Shown: positions 45,401 to 55,867, counted from the stretch's first letter. The stretch is 64,000 nt of DNA from Tetmemena sp. SeJ-2015 (GCA_027382625.1 JAJKFJ010021226.1:62001-126000); one strand, 5' to 3'. The notes: generated from the sequence alone by a model not told the origin. A program made the numbers and translations.

Positions 45401-45413
45401 GAAGTTGGTGGTG
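39440..45413 (+). CDS. Gene B: paralogue of gene A in dispersed MDSs (downstream duplicate)
   Basis: Coding islands in the same order as gene A: 39445-39515 (NFPIQAYPTTLT), 40030-40160 (DFTESFLKKQENQQVS), 40660-40770 (FKNSASALFKKELIKF), 40940-41060 (LMMFEEELQS), 41215-41310 (GDEILEFGNWYIGNQEE), 42200-42315 (YDVVPSLDLFQEIKSHEKSE), 42660-42745 (SEESNNPFGNPNP), 42857-43120 (FDRPRKREFKIKSNNTQEEK), 44088-45162 (LPSFKKSVLKKYKSERRDLI; KRESEGLYFSDPNKRKLFLF) and 45237-45413 (IDQMLYV; YYSEKEFYKYC), ending TGA 45411-45413. An in-frame TGA near 42703 and a one-base insertion near 44887 relative to gene A suggest partial decay or assembly error. Intact status is uncertain. Function unknown. Confidence 0.6.
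43300..43795 (+). other. GC-rich coding-like block inside gene B region, no counterpart in gene A
   Basis: About half G+C by eye in a region near 25%. It starts with an acidic/basic run (VELPEEDAVDDGTDSEKKEK), then a frame with DYGDYNASRAIKEHYITEDE and LNQTLEAEYTLSLPSQLSPK, HAFNQRGFERQGFLAIALCS. It is interrupted by a TGA near 43487. Gene A has only AT-rich sequence at the matching place (30.75-31.0 kb). It could be an MDS of another (scrambled) gene, an insertion, or a B-specific MDS. Confidence 0.45.
44306..44331 (+). other. IES in gene B, pointer AAATT
   Basis: AAATT at 44301-44305 and 44327-44331. Excision joins VVKDKQGKF to ETAILKS, as in gene A; the 26 bp interior has diverged in sequence and length. 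Confidence 0.85.
44403..44750 (+). mobile_element. ~350 bp germline repeat element, copy 1, inside an IES of gene B
   Basis: Runs from GGTGATTGGTTAAATAATAA to TCATTTATTCCATTTTAA. An inverted, diverged copy lies at 54126-54477, with similarity across the whole length. The ends have weak inverted similarity (AATAAAT..GTGA..TTG on both). It sits in the gene B IES that corresponds to the 43 bp IES 31298-31340 of gene A and is the reason that IES is about 460 bp. No transposase frame; a MITE-like non-autonomous element is inferred. Confidence 0.7.
45163..45242 (+). other. IES in gene B, pointer TAGTCA; homologue of the 4.6 kb IES of gene A
   Basis: TAGTCA at 45157-45162 and 45237-45242, 80 bp. 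Excision gives NISELQHLVIDQMLYV in frame. Confidence 0.85.
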
Positions 45414-46102
45414 AAGTGTGTACGCGAACAGTTTTAAAATGTAGGAAGCAGTCTGTCCAGTGATTGAAGCTCCATATTGGAAATACCTCTCTAAGTTCAG
45501 TCAACTTTATTGACTTCAAGAGATTTATCAGCTTTAAAGTATAGTTTGATATGCTTAAATTTTAACTTCTTCTTGGAACTGAGAAGGTCGTTATCTATGG
45601 TTTTATTTAAAAGACATTTCTGAAATAAATCATGGAAAATACAGTTTATAATTTAAATTCTATTTTGACAATATTGTTACGTTCCTCAGGAGCTGCTTAA
45701 CTTTTTAGATTAGCAGCTTATTTGATTCTAGGTGACGCATTATACTTTCAGTCTACCTTTTTGCTCAGCTTCTTTCTGATACTTTATTTTGATAAATAAA
45801 ATATTAATTTTCTAACTATTATTTTAATGATGATTTAAAATATTTTACTTAGTTAGATTAAAAAAAATTGAAAAAAAATTTTTTCTTTTCTAAGTCCTTG
45901 ATGTTTATTTTAAATTATGACTATTGTGAGATTTTAAAAATTAAGCTGTATTTTTTTTCTTATTGTGAGCTATAATATTTTTTCTTTCAATTTATCTTGA
46001 TTTGCTAATTCCATTTTAAGCTATTTTTGACGATCAGGTTGTGCTCATGCTCTCTTTCCAAGCATTTAGATGCCTCAGTTAAAGAAAATATAAAATATTT
46101 TT
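45414..46102 (+). other. AT-rich spacer after gene B
   Basis: No conserved frame recognised. It precedes the foldback element. Confidence 0.45.
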
Positions 46103-46711
46103 GGGGGGGGGCCTTTCCTCGACAGTAAAATTTTATAATGAAAAAAAGTAAGTAAAAAATATGTTTATAGGATAATTTTCGCTCCTAAATCTGATTCTTC
46201 TAATTATAGAGGCCTATTCGAACATCTAAGGCCTCAAATTTTAATCCTAATTCAGTCAGTTAGAGGTCAGCTGCACCTAAATAAAATCTATATTTTTAGC
46301 TATTTTTTCGCTATTGTAAAATAAATTTAAAGCGCTATTTTTGAAATAGTGCAATATTTTTTATTACATAACATGCTTCAGCTATAAGCCCAAAGAAGTA
46401 GAGCTGAAAAATTGTAGCATTAGCCCTTTATCATGAATTAACATTTGGTTATGTAAAAATATTGGACTATTTCAAAATAGCGCTTTAAATTTATTTTACA
46501 ATAGCGAAAAAATAGCTAAAAATATAGATTTTATTTAGGTGCAGCTGACCTCTAACTGACTGAATTAGGATTAAAATTTGAGGCCTTAGATGTTCGAATA
46601 GGCCTCTATAATTAGAAGAATCAGATTTAGGAGCGAAAATTATCCTATAAACATATTTTTTACTTACTTTTTTTCATTATAAAATTTTACTGTCGAGGAA
46701 AGGCCCCCCCC
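46103..46711. mobile_element. 609 bp foldback (long inverted repeat) element with 8 bp target-site duplication
   Basis: Two arms of about 265-270 bp (46103-46372 and 46447-46711) are almost perfectly complementary around a ~74 bp loop. The element begins with nine G then CCTTTCCTCGACAG and ends CTGTCGAGGAAAGG then eight C. ATATTTTT occurs directly on both sides (46095-46102 and 46712-46719), consistent with an 8 bp target duplication. No open frame of size. The near identity of the arms implies recent insertion or ongoing correction. Class is inferred as a MITE or foldback transposon. Confidence 0.88.
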
Positions 46712-47308
46712 ATATTTTTAATTGTGAAGTCTTTCTTTTGGACTTATCCAAAATAAACAATAAAAATAACGTAAAAATTATGATAATGATTGTTATTTAA
46801 GCACAAAATTAAAAGCAAAACATATTGCACTGGTAGAAAATTTTAATAAAAGAATTTATATTAAATCAAGCGAATACAATAATCATTTCTTACTTACTTA
46901 ATAATATCAAGTAATAACTCAATAAAGTAGAAGAATAACGCTTGCAAGTAAATTAATTTTTCAAAATAGGCCTGAGTTAAATTTTCCCCTCAAATAAAAA
47001 GCTAATTTATTATTTTAAATAAATTATTTAAAGAATACCTCACAGTTACATGACTATGAAACTTATTTCTTGTCATATTAATAATGTAGGTGATTCAAAA
47101 GGGCGAAGTATTAGTTAAACTTAGTTAGTTTTACATCATATATATTTGCTATCCTAATCTCTCCCTGTATATTATTCTCGAAATAGATTAAAAACTAAAA
47201 GAGAGATTAAAGATGAATTTTAATTAACAAATAAATCCAAATAGAGAATTTATAGAGAAAGAATTTAAAAATAGGCTCAATATTCTAGTATGATATAATT
47301 AAGCTAAC
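46712..47308 (+). other. AT-rich spacer between foldback element and C2
   Basis: No frame or repeat recognised. Confidence 0.45.
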
Positions 47309-47690
47309 TCAGCTAAATTCACTGAGCTCATCAGATCTAAAAGTCTAGGTTACGTGCCTCTCTTGGCCTCTTCCTGCAGCTTAACCATTATTTTACCCTC
47401 CAAAGTTTCTCTAATAAACCCCAGTTTAGTGATTATAATAAATCATAAAATGATTAGGCTACTGGAAATTAGACTGATACACACTTTCCTAAATTTAATT
47501 TAGCATTTATAATTCCTCATAGCTGGACTATTCATCTTCAAAGTTCTGATGAGGATAATCAAAATTAGATACATTTTATTAGATTCTGCCCTTAGAAGTC
47601 TTGCTCATCCAGGTTCTCTATATTGTTTTAAGAGTAGTTAGAGTTATCTCCCTGACCCTCATTATTTTGAGGTGCTCCTTAATTTTTTAT
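47309..47690 (-). CDS. C2: C-terminal coding block of a Gln/Asn/Gly-rich protein (copy 2)
   Basis: Minus strand, longer at its 5' end than C1: GAPQNNEGQGDNSNYSQNNI, ENLDEQDFQGQNFEDEQSSY, EESVYQSNFQQPNHQTGVYQ, RNFGGQNNGQAAGRGQERHV, TQTFRSDELSEFS, then TGA 47309-47311. IESs at 47435-47455 (AATCA), about 47490-47515 (GGAA) and 47549-47588 (CAGAA). Its sequence is close to C1, which lies in the same relative place behind gene A. The upstream border near 47680 falls in AT-rich DNA and no N-terminal part follows on this strand; the next gene there is a protease-like gene. Probably one MDS cluster of a scrambled gene. Confidence 0.7.
47435..47455 (-). other. IES in C2, pointer AATCA (TGATT on +)
   Basis: TGATT at 47430-47434 and 47451-47455; homologous to 37298-37317 of C1. 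Confidence 0.8.
47549..47588 (-). other. IES in C2, pointer CAGAA (core TTCTG on +)
   Basis: TTCTG at 47544-47548 and 47584-47588, 40 bp. Excision joins EQDFQG to QNFEDEQSSY in frame. Confidence 0.8.
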
Positions 47691-47713
47691 TATAAAAAAT
47701 GTGTATAATTTTA

Positions 47714-47860
47714 GGAAGAGGATGAAGAGGAAGAGCCAAAGTCAAAGAATTAGACACAACCGCTAGTGGATTTGCCAGCTATTACTAGGATCATTAGGAA
47801 GAAGCCGCAGTTTACCCCTAATCATAAAATAATAAAGAGTAGATATTTCTTAAGCTTAAT
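47714..47860 (+). other. Possible plus-strand MDS overlapping the 3' end of the protease-like gene
   Basis: Plus-strand frame EEDEEEEPKSKNQTQPLVDL PAITRIIRKKPQFTPNHKII, preceded by an AG after AT-rich DNA. It uses TAG as Gln and has coding-like composition. It overlaps antisense the last codons of the minus-strand gene, so one of the two is shorter than drawn. No assignment to a gene. Confidence 0.35.
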
Positions 47861-49743
47861 CTGATGTGGTTGTTATCATTGAGTGGAATGATGTCATCGA
47901 CCTTATCGATAGTGCACTGCCCATTTTTCTTCTTTGCTAGCCCTATCCTCGAAAGTTGATTGTCTATAATAATTAGATAGTTTCGAAGCACGAATGAACC
48001 CAATACAATAGTGGGAGTGTCCTTATTTACTATGTCAGTAAGAGTGGTTGGATCATAAGATTTCAAGATGGAGCAGTAAGTATTAGAAGCTGCTTTTGGA
48101 TTTATGTTTTAGCACTTTACTAGGTAGTTACTTATCTTTAAGTAAACTCCGTTCCTATTGAAATTAAGTTCTAGAGGAAAAACTTAAACAAATAGATAAG
48201 AAGAGGCTTTAAGGAGTTTATGAATTCTTTTTCACTTTTTACTATTACAAAAGCCTCTTCTACAAACGATAAAAAAGGTTAATTTTTTTGTCTCTTGAGA
48301 GCTTGCGGGATCTTTCCTAAAAATATTGCTTTCGTCATCTTGACAAAGAGGTTTCAAATTATCTATTCCGCGTATATTTTAGCAGTTCCCCTTGATAAAA
48401 GCTTAAATGAAAGCTTCAAGCATAGAATCTGTAAGATGGATGAAGGGCGTCTTAGTTTCAAACAGCACATTTAACTTTGATGAACAAATTCAATTATGGA
48501 GAAGAAATTGAAATATTGTAAAAATGTAATGAAATATCAGTGCCTCCAAATGATAATGAAGTCGCTACGCCCAAGTATCTATTAACCTTTGAGAAAGTTA
48601 TCCATCCAAGGAAAGCCTCTGAGCTTATGAGCTGCTAATCATATCCACCTATCATCATCACACCACCGCTTTCAAATTGATGATTCAAGCACATTGAGAA
48701 TACTTTGCCGTTTAGGTTGTAAATCTATAAAATAGTCTTGAATGAAAATTTTATATTACCTCGGTCATTCTATTTAGAAAGGATTCAGAGTAGGAGTTAT
48801 CCAAACCTGATGATCCCATTCCCAAAAATCCGTTTATAATAAGCAATACATAATTTTATTATCAGTTGATGTTTTTGATAATCATAGGGTAATTTTGGTA
48901 CCTTAAAAGCCCCATAAAATAATGCTAATTATAAATTGTGCTTGAAAGACCCATTATAATTTTCTCCTCAACTTTCAAACTCTTTCCTATATTCGAGACG
49001 GGCCCAATAGGAGAACCATTAGTGCTGAATTATAAGTCAACCTGCTCTAGCATGTACTCTCCGTAAGTTGTGTAGTTCTAAATATCGTCACTATAGCAAA
49101 GCTCATAAAGAAGGAATTTAAGCTTACTGATTCAAGAACATGCACTTGGTAGTTTGAGAGGAGTACCTGCTCTGGCCTCCAAAGTTTTCTTGCTTGACTG
49201 AGTTGACAGAGTGGAGGCACCTAGAATTGTGCTCGTACAATATTTCATGATTAAGTGAGAGGGATGGCTGGTATTTCCTGAGACTGAATTCCTTGAGATC
49301 AAGAGCAGCTATCGAAATCAAACTGCTTAGCAGATCAGTCTTGAGCAAGAAAGTTTAGTTGTTGAAGCATAGTGGAACTATGTAGTCATAGTTTGTCAGA
49401 CCCTCAGTTCCAGAATCATAAAACTGCCAGTCAACATCTTCCTCGGAGTTCAAATCAACTGGTCGAAGCTAATTAAAATAAGTTAAATCATTGATCAGTA
49501 AATGTAAAGCTTAAGTATTTGTGACTTTGAAAGGAAGGGAATAATTAGGACGCCTTCTTTCTTAGGATTTTCCTCCAGAGTATTTGACTTAGAGCCTCTT
49601 GTGAAATCAGAGGACGAATCTTGATAAGAGCTGTGGCTATCGAGTTTAGACTTGTACACATAGAAGTCTGTGCATGCAGAACCATTCACGAAATGCAGTA
49701 GACAGTTTATAGTTATCCCGAGAATCAAAAGTCTACTACTCAT
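47791..49743 (-). CDS. Secreted pepsin-like (A1 aspartic peptidase family) protein with lost catalytic motifs
   Basis: ATG 49743 gives a signal peptide (SSRLLILGITINCLLHFVNG). N-lobe: TNYDYIVPLCFNNQTFLLKT then DLLSSLISIA, which aligns with the DTGSSxLWV active site but lacks T and G. Then YTTYGEYMLEQVDLQF, KVEEKIIMGLS and LGMGSSGLDNSYSESFLNRM (the family's G..GLG loop). C-lobe: NLNGKVFSMCLNHQFESGGV MMIGGYDQQLIS, W.TFSKVNRYLGVAT, LFETKTPFIHLTDSMLEAFI where the second Asp motif (DSGT) is replaced by ETKT, and finally DTPTIVLGSFVLRNYLIIID NQLSRIGLAKK. TGA 47791-47793 after reading TAG/TAA as Gln. Several AT-rich inserts (near 48280, 48500, 48740, 48870, 49100, 49480) are introns or IESs. A secreted or vacuolar pseudo-peptidase is inferred. 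Confidence 0.8.
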
Positions 49744-49988
49744 GTTCAAAATAGCTTTTTAAGATTTAAAGATTAATGTTTGCTTGATTGATAAATGATT
49801 TCATTTTGAATTTATATTTTCATCTCTAAAACATTTAAAGTATTTAAAGAGATAAATAGAATAAAGTGTGAAGTTATTTTAATGCAAATAATCTCAATAT
49901 ATGTTATCGTTTTAAATTCCCAATTGATGGAGCCTGTTTCCCGAGCTTTACCTTCTATCTCCTGTTTACTTCTTCTGTTAGTATTCAC

Positions 49989-52900
49989 TCATCCATGAAA
50001 AATTAAATTAAGTCCTGCTTAAGAACTCAGCTTACGTCTCTTCCTGTCCCTTCTAAAGTAAATAAACTCCTCCTCTATCATTTATTCAAGTTGATATAGT
50101 TGCTGGCCCTAATCATTATAATTTAAACTGAATTTTAAAACCTTTTCTTATAATCTTTTTGCAACCTATCAGATAGAATTTTTTGTCTAGAGCTTTCTTC
50201 GAGAGCAAATTCATCTGACAGCTGAATTTTAATCTATCTTTGAATACTTTACCTCTTTTGAGCCATCATCATCTATTCGATTTCAACTTCTGCATCTTCA
50301 TTTTTGCTCTCTTCCTGCTCGTTTTAAGCAATATATAATTTTGTAAAAGACAAATTAAATGTATTTAAACTCAAGTTGACTTGAGGTTTTGATGTTAGCC
50401 ATGGCTATTGCATGAGAGATGAGAGGCGTTCTTTTCTTAGAGTAAATCATTTCTAATAAAATTATAGCGCAATATTAAATTTTATTTTTCTAATGTTGGG
50501 TCTTCCTTAGACTGCAGTCCTTGGCTTTGCATTTTCAGACGTTAAATTAAATAAAAATAAATCATTTCAATTTCCAGACTGCTGATAAAAAGAGGAGAGT
50601 AAGTTCTGACTGGGATCTTGCAGATTCATGCTCTTCTGGAACTTGCTAGAGGCATCTAGATATAAAATAAATGACTGTTGGTTGACTGCTCCTGACTACT
50701 TTTATCAAATTAAGTTCTCTGCAACTGGGATAGCAAAGGCTGGTACAGTTTCTTTTTTAGCAGTGGTTCTTCTGGCTATGAATTTGCTTTGGCTCAAGCT
50801 CTTTGAATCCCTGTTAACGCTATTTTCATTTGATTTAAAGGTAAAGTTAAATTAAAGCGTATCAAATAATTCAATTGAAAATATTTTGCGATGACAATGT
50901 TTCTGCGTTTGATTGTAGAAACCTTCTCACTGATGATTCGCATTTAATTCCTGAACTTGGTGCCTTATTTCTCTTTCAGTTTGTTCAAAAGCTGTTTTGT
51001 GGCATCTTTACTGTGACTTTAACTCAAAGTTTCATAATCTATAAATATAATGCGTGTTATTTTTGAATAATAAATCTTCAAGGTCTTCATCCAATGATTG
51101 GACTCTCTTGGCTTACTTTTGGGACTTGAAAGACTCACTGAAAAAACTCTTGAATTTTTTGTCCCACTCTAAGGCTTTCTGATCTTGCTAAAGAAAAAAA
51201 TTCAATTTTATTGCTGATTACGATTCTTAATGTATTTGCTGAGACTGGCTGCAGTGAAGCTAGTTCTATTGAAGGAAGGATAGGAGTCAAGTGCATTTGT
51301 AATGAATTAGGTGTGAGTGTCTTAGTTTATTAAATAAAAAATACCATAAGAATCACAAATGAAATTTACTGGAGCAGTGTCAATATTTTTAAGGATTTGC
51401 TGTGTAAATGTCTCATTTTAATCGTGCACCATTTTTGATTCAGTTTTAAATTGATATGAGGATCTTAGTTGATTGTTTGATGGATTCATCAAAGCAAGTT
51501 ACTAGAAAAGTGTAAACTGTTGCTCAGCTTTATTCACCCCTCAAAAAAAAAAAAAAACAATAAATTTCACCTCCTCCTCTTTTCTATGTCTATAAACTAG
51601 TTTAGCCTATCTTATGAGAATCAAAACTCATTCCCATAGCTTCTAAAAAAGAATTTTGTAAAAAACCGCTTCATAAATGCTAAATTAAACTTCTTGCTAG
51701 AAACTGTAGATTTGTTTATTCTGGAAAGTGTTTCTAAAATTTTAAGCTCTCAAATTTCTATTTTCCCTCTTTTCCCCTTCTTGATTGTTGAGGACACTTT
51801 TAAGTTGGATTATTTATTTCTGCTTCTAATTTATGATTCCTCTTTTATCAAAACTTTAATTAGCATACATAGACTATTAACTATACTATGTAATAACTGA
51901 AGTTAGTCATCTGGCTTTTGAAGTTTGAGCTTGCGGAGGGGTCAATATGAGAAAGTCCACTCGTCAGCTGAACCTAGTTTACTCCAGATGATTCGTCCCT
52001 ATTTGATCTTTCGACGTTGGCTCCTCCACCAGTAATTGAACTCAAGGGAAATTATGACTTCTTTGATCGGCTTCTACCTTCAGTAGTTAAAGATCGCATC
52101 TAGCTCGAGTTGATGTAGCTGCCACTAGTTCCTAGAGAAGCAATTTTGACTGGAGGCTGTGTAATCTTGGTTTTGAGCTGTTCATACCCCTACTCTCTCA
52201 TCGTGTTGTTCATGATCATAAAAAAACTCTCTCATTCAAAATATACTAAAGAATTTTAAATTAAGATCTTCTAATTCTAGAGTTCCCCAATCTTATGTAC
52301 CTTCTATTTGAAGCTATCTATAAAGTCTGTGTACTGAATCTGTTTCTAGTAGTTGCTTAGCTTTGGACTTATCTTGCTGAATGCTTCATAGTTTACATCA
52401 CTCAGGTTATCATAAATATTTCTGAATTTGTAAATTAAATTTTATCCTGAGTCGTGTTTAAGGCAAGATAGTCAGCTATTTGGTTTTGGAGGTATGTCTG
52501 TTGCCATCTTTGGTATTTATTCTTATACTCCTAAATCGATTTAGTCTTCATAAGTTCTAGATTGGTGCTGTCAAAGAAAGTCAAGCTGTTCGAAAGTAAA
52601 GGCCTCTCTTTCGTCTTTTGCTCTAACCCGCTGTCGAAAAATCCGTACTGCGACTGCTGCAAGACTTGAGAATTCTCAAGCTCATAATAAAAAAAGAAAA
52701 AGATTGCTATCTATATCTTATAAAAGATATCATATTGAGTAGTCATTGGGTTATTTTGATAGGCGCTTGAGGTATTTTGAGTTATCTGATAATGAAGGCT
52801 GTTGGGATCAAACTATGATAAGTTTAGATCAGAATGTGGAACCCTCACTCCCTTCCACTCTTTCTATGCTCGGTGGTTCACACTCCTGAACAAATCTTTA

Positions 52901-53198
52901 ATTGCTTATTAAAATATTGACTTGAATTTTAAATATGGGCCTCTTGGAGACACTTGAGCGAATCCAGAGTTCAAGTTAGGCCTCTTTTGCATCAGTAAAT
53001 AAAATAATTTTTAAAAAGCACTACTTAAGAATTATCTTCATAGTCAGGATGAGGGTTTGCATTCTTAAGTTTGGAAATGAGGACCTGCTTTTTGTCTCCA
53101 GCTTTTTATATAAAACCAAAAATCTATTTATTAACTTTTTTGGAATCTTAGGATAAAGCGGAAATGGATTTCTGACTCATAAATGCTGTGCTCGCCAT
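49989..53198 (-). CDS. Large hypothetical protein, Ser/Gln-rich with charged C-terminal helices
   Basis: ATG 53198 opens MASTAFMSQKSISALSQDSK KVNKQIFGFIQKAGDKKQVL. Later coding islands in one orientation: RPNLNSGFAQVSPRGPYLKF RSVNHRAQKEWKG (52840-52990), PHSDLNLSQFDPNSLHYQIT, YEQLKTKITQPPVKIASLG (52130-52200), ALMNPSNNQLRSSYQFKTES (51420-51500), NALDSYPSFNRTSFTAASL (51240-51300), WDKKFKSFFSESFKSQKQAK (51110-51180), HSKDATKQLLNKLKEKQG, FIARRTTAKKETVPAFAIPV, and a charged C-part (VEIEQMMMAQKRQSIQRQIK; QLEQMIEEEFIYFRRDRKRR) ending at TGA 49989-49991. IESs with pointers TTCA, TCTG and GAG are assigned; stretches around 51530-51900, 52210-52290 and 52440-52480 are unresolved. No family recognised. 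One gene is assumed from strand continuity; two adjacent genes are possible. Confidence 0.6.
50321..50372 (-). other. IES, pointer GAG (CTC on +)
   Basis: CTC at 50318-50320 and 50370-50372. Excision joins NIKTSSQLE to QEESKNEDAEVE in frame. Confidence 0.65.
50540..50578 (-). other. IES, pointer TCTG (CAGA on +)
   Basis: CAGA at 50536-50539 and 50575-50578. Excision joins LLSSFYQQS to ENAKPRTAVQG and removes a TGA. Confidence 0.75.
52891..52926 (-). other. IES, pointer TTCA (TGAA on +)
   Basis: TGAA at 52887-52890 and 52923-52926. Excision joins PRGPYLKF to RSVNHRAQKEW in frame. Confidence 0.7.
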
Positions 53199-53775
53199 TT
53201 TAGTGTGACGATCAGCTCTATTCTTTTCTCTACTTATAAAAATTTAAAATCAATAATTTAAAACTTAAAGAATATAATATAATTATATTAAATTATGGAT
53301 ATAAATAATATTAATTCTTCTACTTAAATCAGCTTCAAATTTGACCACATGAGTCATTCTTTCTTGCAGACTGGATTTATCTTCTCTTAAGGGCTGGCTA
53401 ACAATTTCTCTAAGTTTATTCTTCATTGATTATCAATATTTTATTTAGCTTATGAATTAGATATTTATAAACAACCACCCATTCTATCAAACTATCAATC
53501 ATATGAATATGATTTTATTATACTAGTATATATAGTAAATTTTGAAATATAAATAGTATATATTTTTAGTATAATAAGTTCAATGAGGCAAATTTAATAG
53601 AGGGAAATAAAAGTCTTTTTGAATTTTCCATCTGCTTAATCCTAAGTTTATCTATCGTATAATAAATTTTACAAGGCCTGGCATTTACTCTATTAAAAAA
53701 CCCATATTTATCAATTATTTATGGCTTAATTTAAACTCTCCTTACACAGTTTTATTGGGAACTAAGATATAAAGG
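53199..53775 (+). other. AT-rich spacer
   Basis: Featureless AT-rich DNA upstream of the 49989-53198 gene. Confidence 0.4.
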
Positions 53776-54014
53776 GAGGTTTTGCAGAAGTGAAAGTTGC
53801 TGCTCAAGATGAAATCAGGCAAATAGAAATGACCACAGAAATCCCTTTTCCAGAAGACTTGCACTTGAAAAATTGGGGAAAGCATTCGTCTAAACTAAAG
53901 GCATATGCACTCTGCTCTAAATTCACGTTAGCGGAGGCAGCATTAAAATAAATAAACGTTCACTCAACATAACCTAATTTCAAGGGAAGCTTTATACTGC
54001 TCATATTGCTTGTA
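53776..54014 (+). other. Orphan plus-strand MDS candidate
   Basis: Coding-like island in AT-rich DNA: DIKGGFAEVKVAAQDEIRQI, EMTTEIPFPEDLHLKNWGKH, SSKLKAYALCSKFTLAEAAL, ending at a TGA. Both sides are spacer, with no continuing frame within 1 kb. It may belong to a scrambled gene with other MDSs outside this window. No family recognised. Confidence 0.4.
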
Positions 54015-54125
54015 TGAAATATGCTTAACATTCACTTAAACAACTTTATTTTAATTTTTTTATTAAATGACTATTAATATTACAGCTGAGAATTTAATAA
54101 ATTAGAGAATTAAATTATATATTAA

Positions 54126-54477
54126 ATTAAAATGGAATAAATCAGTGACAGTTGAAGTGTGTCAGATTTAAATAATAATTAGACCATTCGATTCAGCATC
54201 AAATTCTAAGATCTTTTTATCCTTGCAACTTTTTCGTGGGAGTGCTCAATACAGAGTTATAAGCGACACAAGTTTTAATGAGGATGACGATGAGGATGAA
54301 GAGGAGTGCGATATTTATATCTCGCTGCTGAGAGGTGATAGGAAGGTGATTAAAGAACAAACTCATATTAATTTTTGATTCTCTATCGAACAAGCTGCAG
54401 ATCAGGAGATGAATCTGTGATTTCAACTGACACGAAGTTGCAACTCTCCATTTATTATTTTAACCAATCACCAATTT
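54126..54477 (-). mobile_element. ~350 bp germline repeat element, copy 2 (inverted)
   Basis: Reverse-orientation relative of 44403-44750: starts AAATTAAAATGGAATAAATC and ends AACCAATCACCAATTTT. Interior strings such as TCAGTTGAAATCACAGATTC (minus) are shared. Located in spacer, not in a gene. Confidence 0.7.
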
Positions 54478-55867
54478 TAATTAAAATTCCAACTATATTA
54501 AGAAATCATACAAAATAAAGGTAGCATATATTATAAGCCATAAATTCAATATGTAATTATTTTATAGAGGAACTCTTCAAATCTGATTGAAGGAAAATAG
54601 ATTTACCTTTTTCCAGTTTACTTTTGCAATAATAAATTTTAATAATATCCAAATAAATTTATTGCAATGTTTGCTCTGATTTTTGAAACATATATTTTGC
54701 TATATTTATGATATAAATAATGTGATTATATTTTGATTATTTGGTTTAATTTTTAACAAGAGATGCCTTTTATAATTACGTGTATTATTTGTTCGGTTGT
54801 TCTTTTCTCGCTCCTTATAATAAATGTTAATTATTACTCTTCTCGTTTTATATCTTTTCTCACAAGAGTATTCTCACTCTCTCTGAAAAATGAAGAAGTG
54901 TGAGTTAGTTAGGCAAAATCTTAGTCTAAGAATATAGTAATACTCCCTTTGCAAGACTACTATATCAACTAATTAAAATAATTAAATTAAAGTCAGGCTA
55001 ACTTATTCCTAAATTATGTTTTTATTTTAGAATTTATAAATATATTAAGAAAGATTCTTAATCTTTCCTTATAAATAAATTTTAGATAAAAATAATTAGT
55101 AATAATATAAGGGAGGCTATTTTCTTAGTGCTATTGCAGATCGTGCCGCTTTTATTATCCATTCTCTAATTCATTTAAAGTATTAATTATTATTTTTCAT
55201 TGAAGAAGGAGTCAGCGAGATAAATACTCGAGAGTGAATTCTGCAAATGAGAGGAATTTAGATTTAAAGGCTAAAACAATAAACATAGTCTCAAAGTATT
55301 CAGCAACTTTAGGAATATTTTTTAATCTAAATTAATTTCTAAACGTTCACGGTTTTCATCTGATAGTATAGTTAATCCTAAGCAATGATTGACTTATTGC
55401 AAACTCATAATTATATTGTAAATGCAACTTATTTCATAAGTTTAATTCAACTGAATGAAATTTAGCAATAAACTTAAAACCTTGATACCTCTGTTTCTCC
55501 AGATAAAGTATATAAAAAACACTAAAAACTTAAAATATTGCTTATATACTCAAAAAACCTCCACCATACTCCTCTTTCACAGACTCCCCCACTAGGATTA
55601 TTGACTAGAAACTTTAAAACCGCCCCTCTGTTATTATTTTGATCCTTTAAAATAAATACACAATTTAAATTATTTTATATATCTGTTTTTTACCTTTAAG
55701 AGAGAGAGAAGTAAGTTAAGACTCTGGGTTTTAGGGTTGAAAAAAATAGGAGTGAGGTAGCTAAGAAAGTTATAATTTTACACGGGCATAATTATAAATT
55801 AGGAGCAGCTGCAAATTAATTAGTAATAAATAAGATCTCAAATTTCAATTTAGAAATCAAATAAAAT
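54478..55867 (+). other. AT-rich spacer upstream of cyclin gene
   Basis: No conserved frame recognised. The last 200 bp would be the promoter side of the cyclin gene. Confidence 0.45.
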
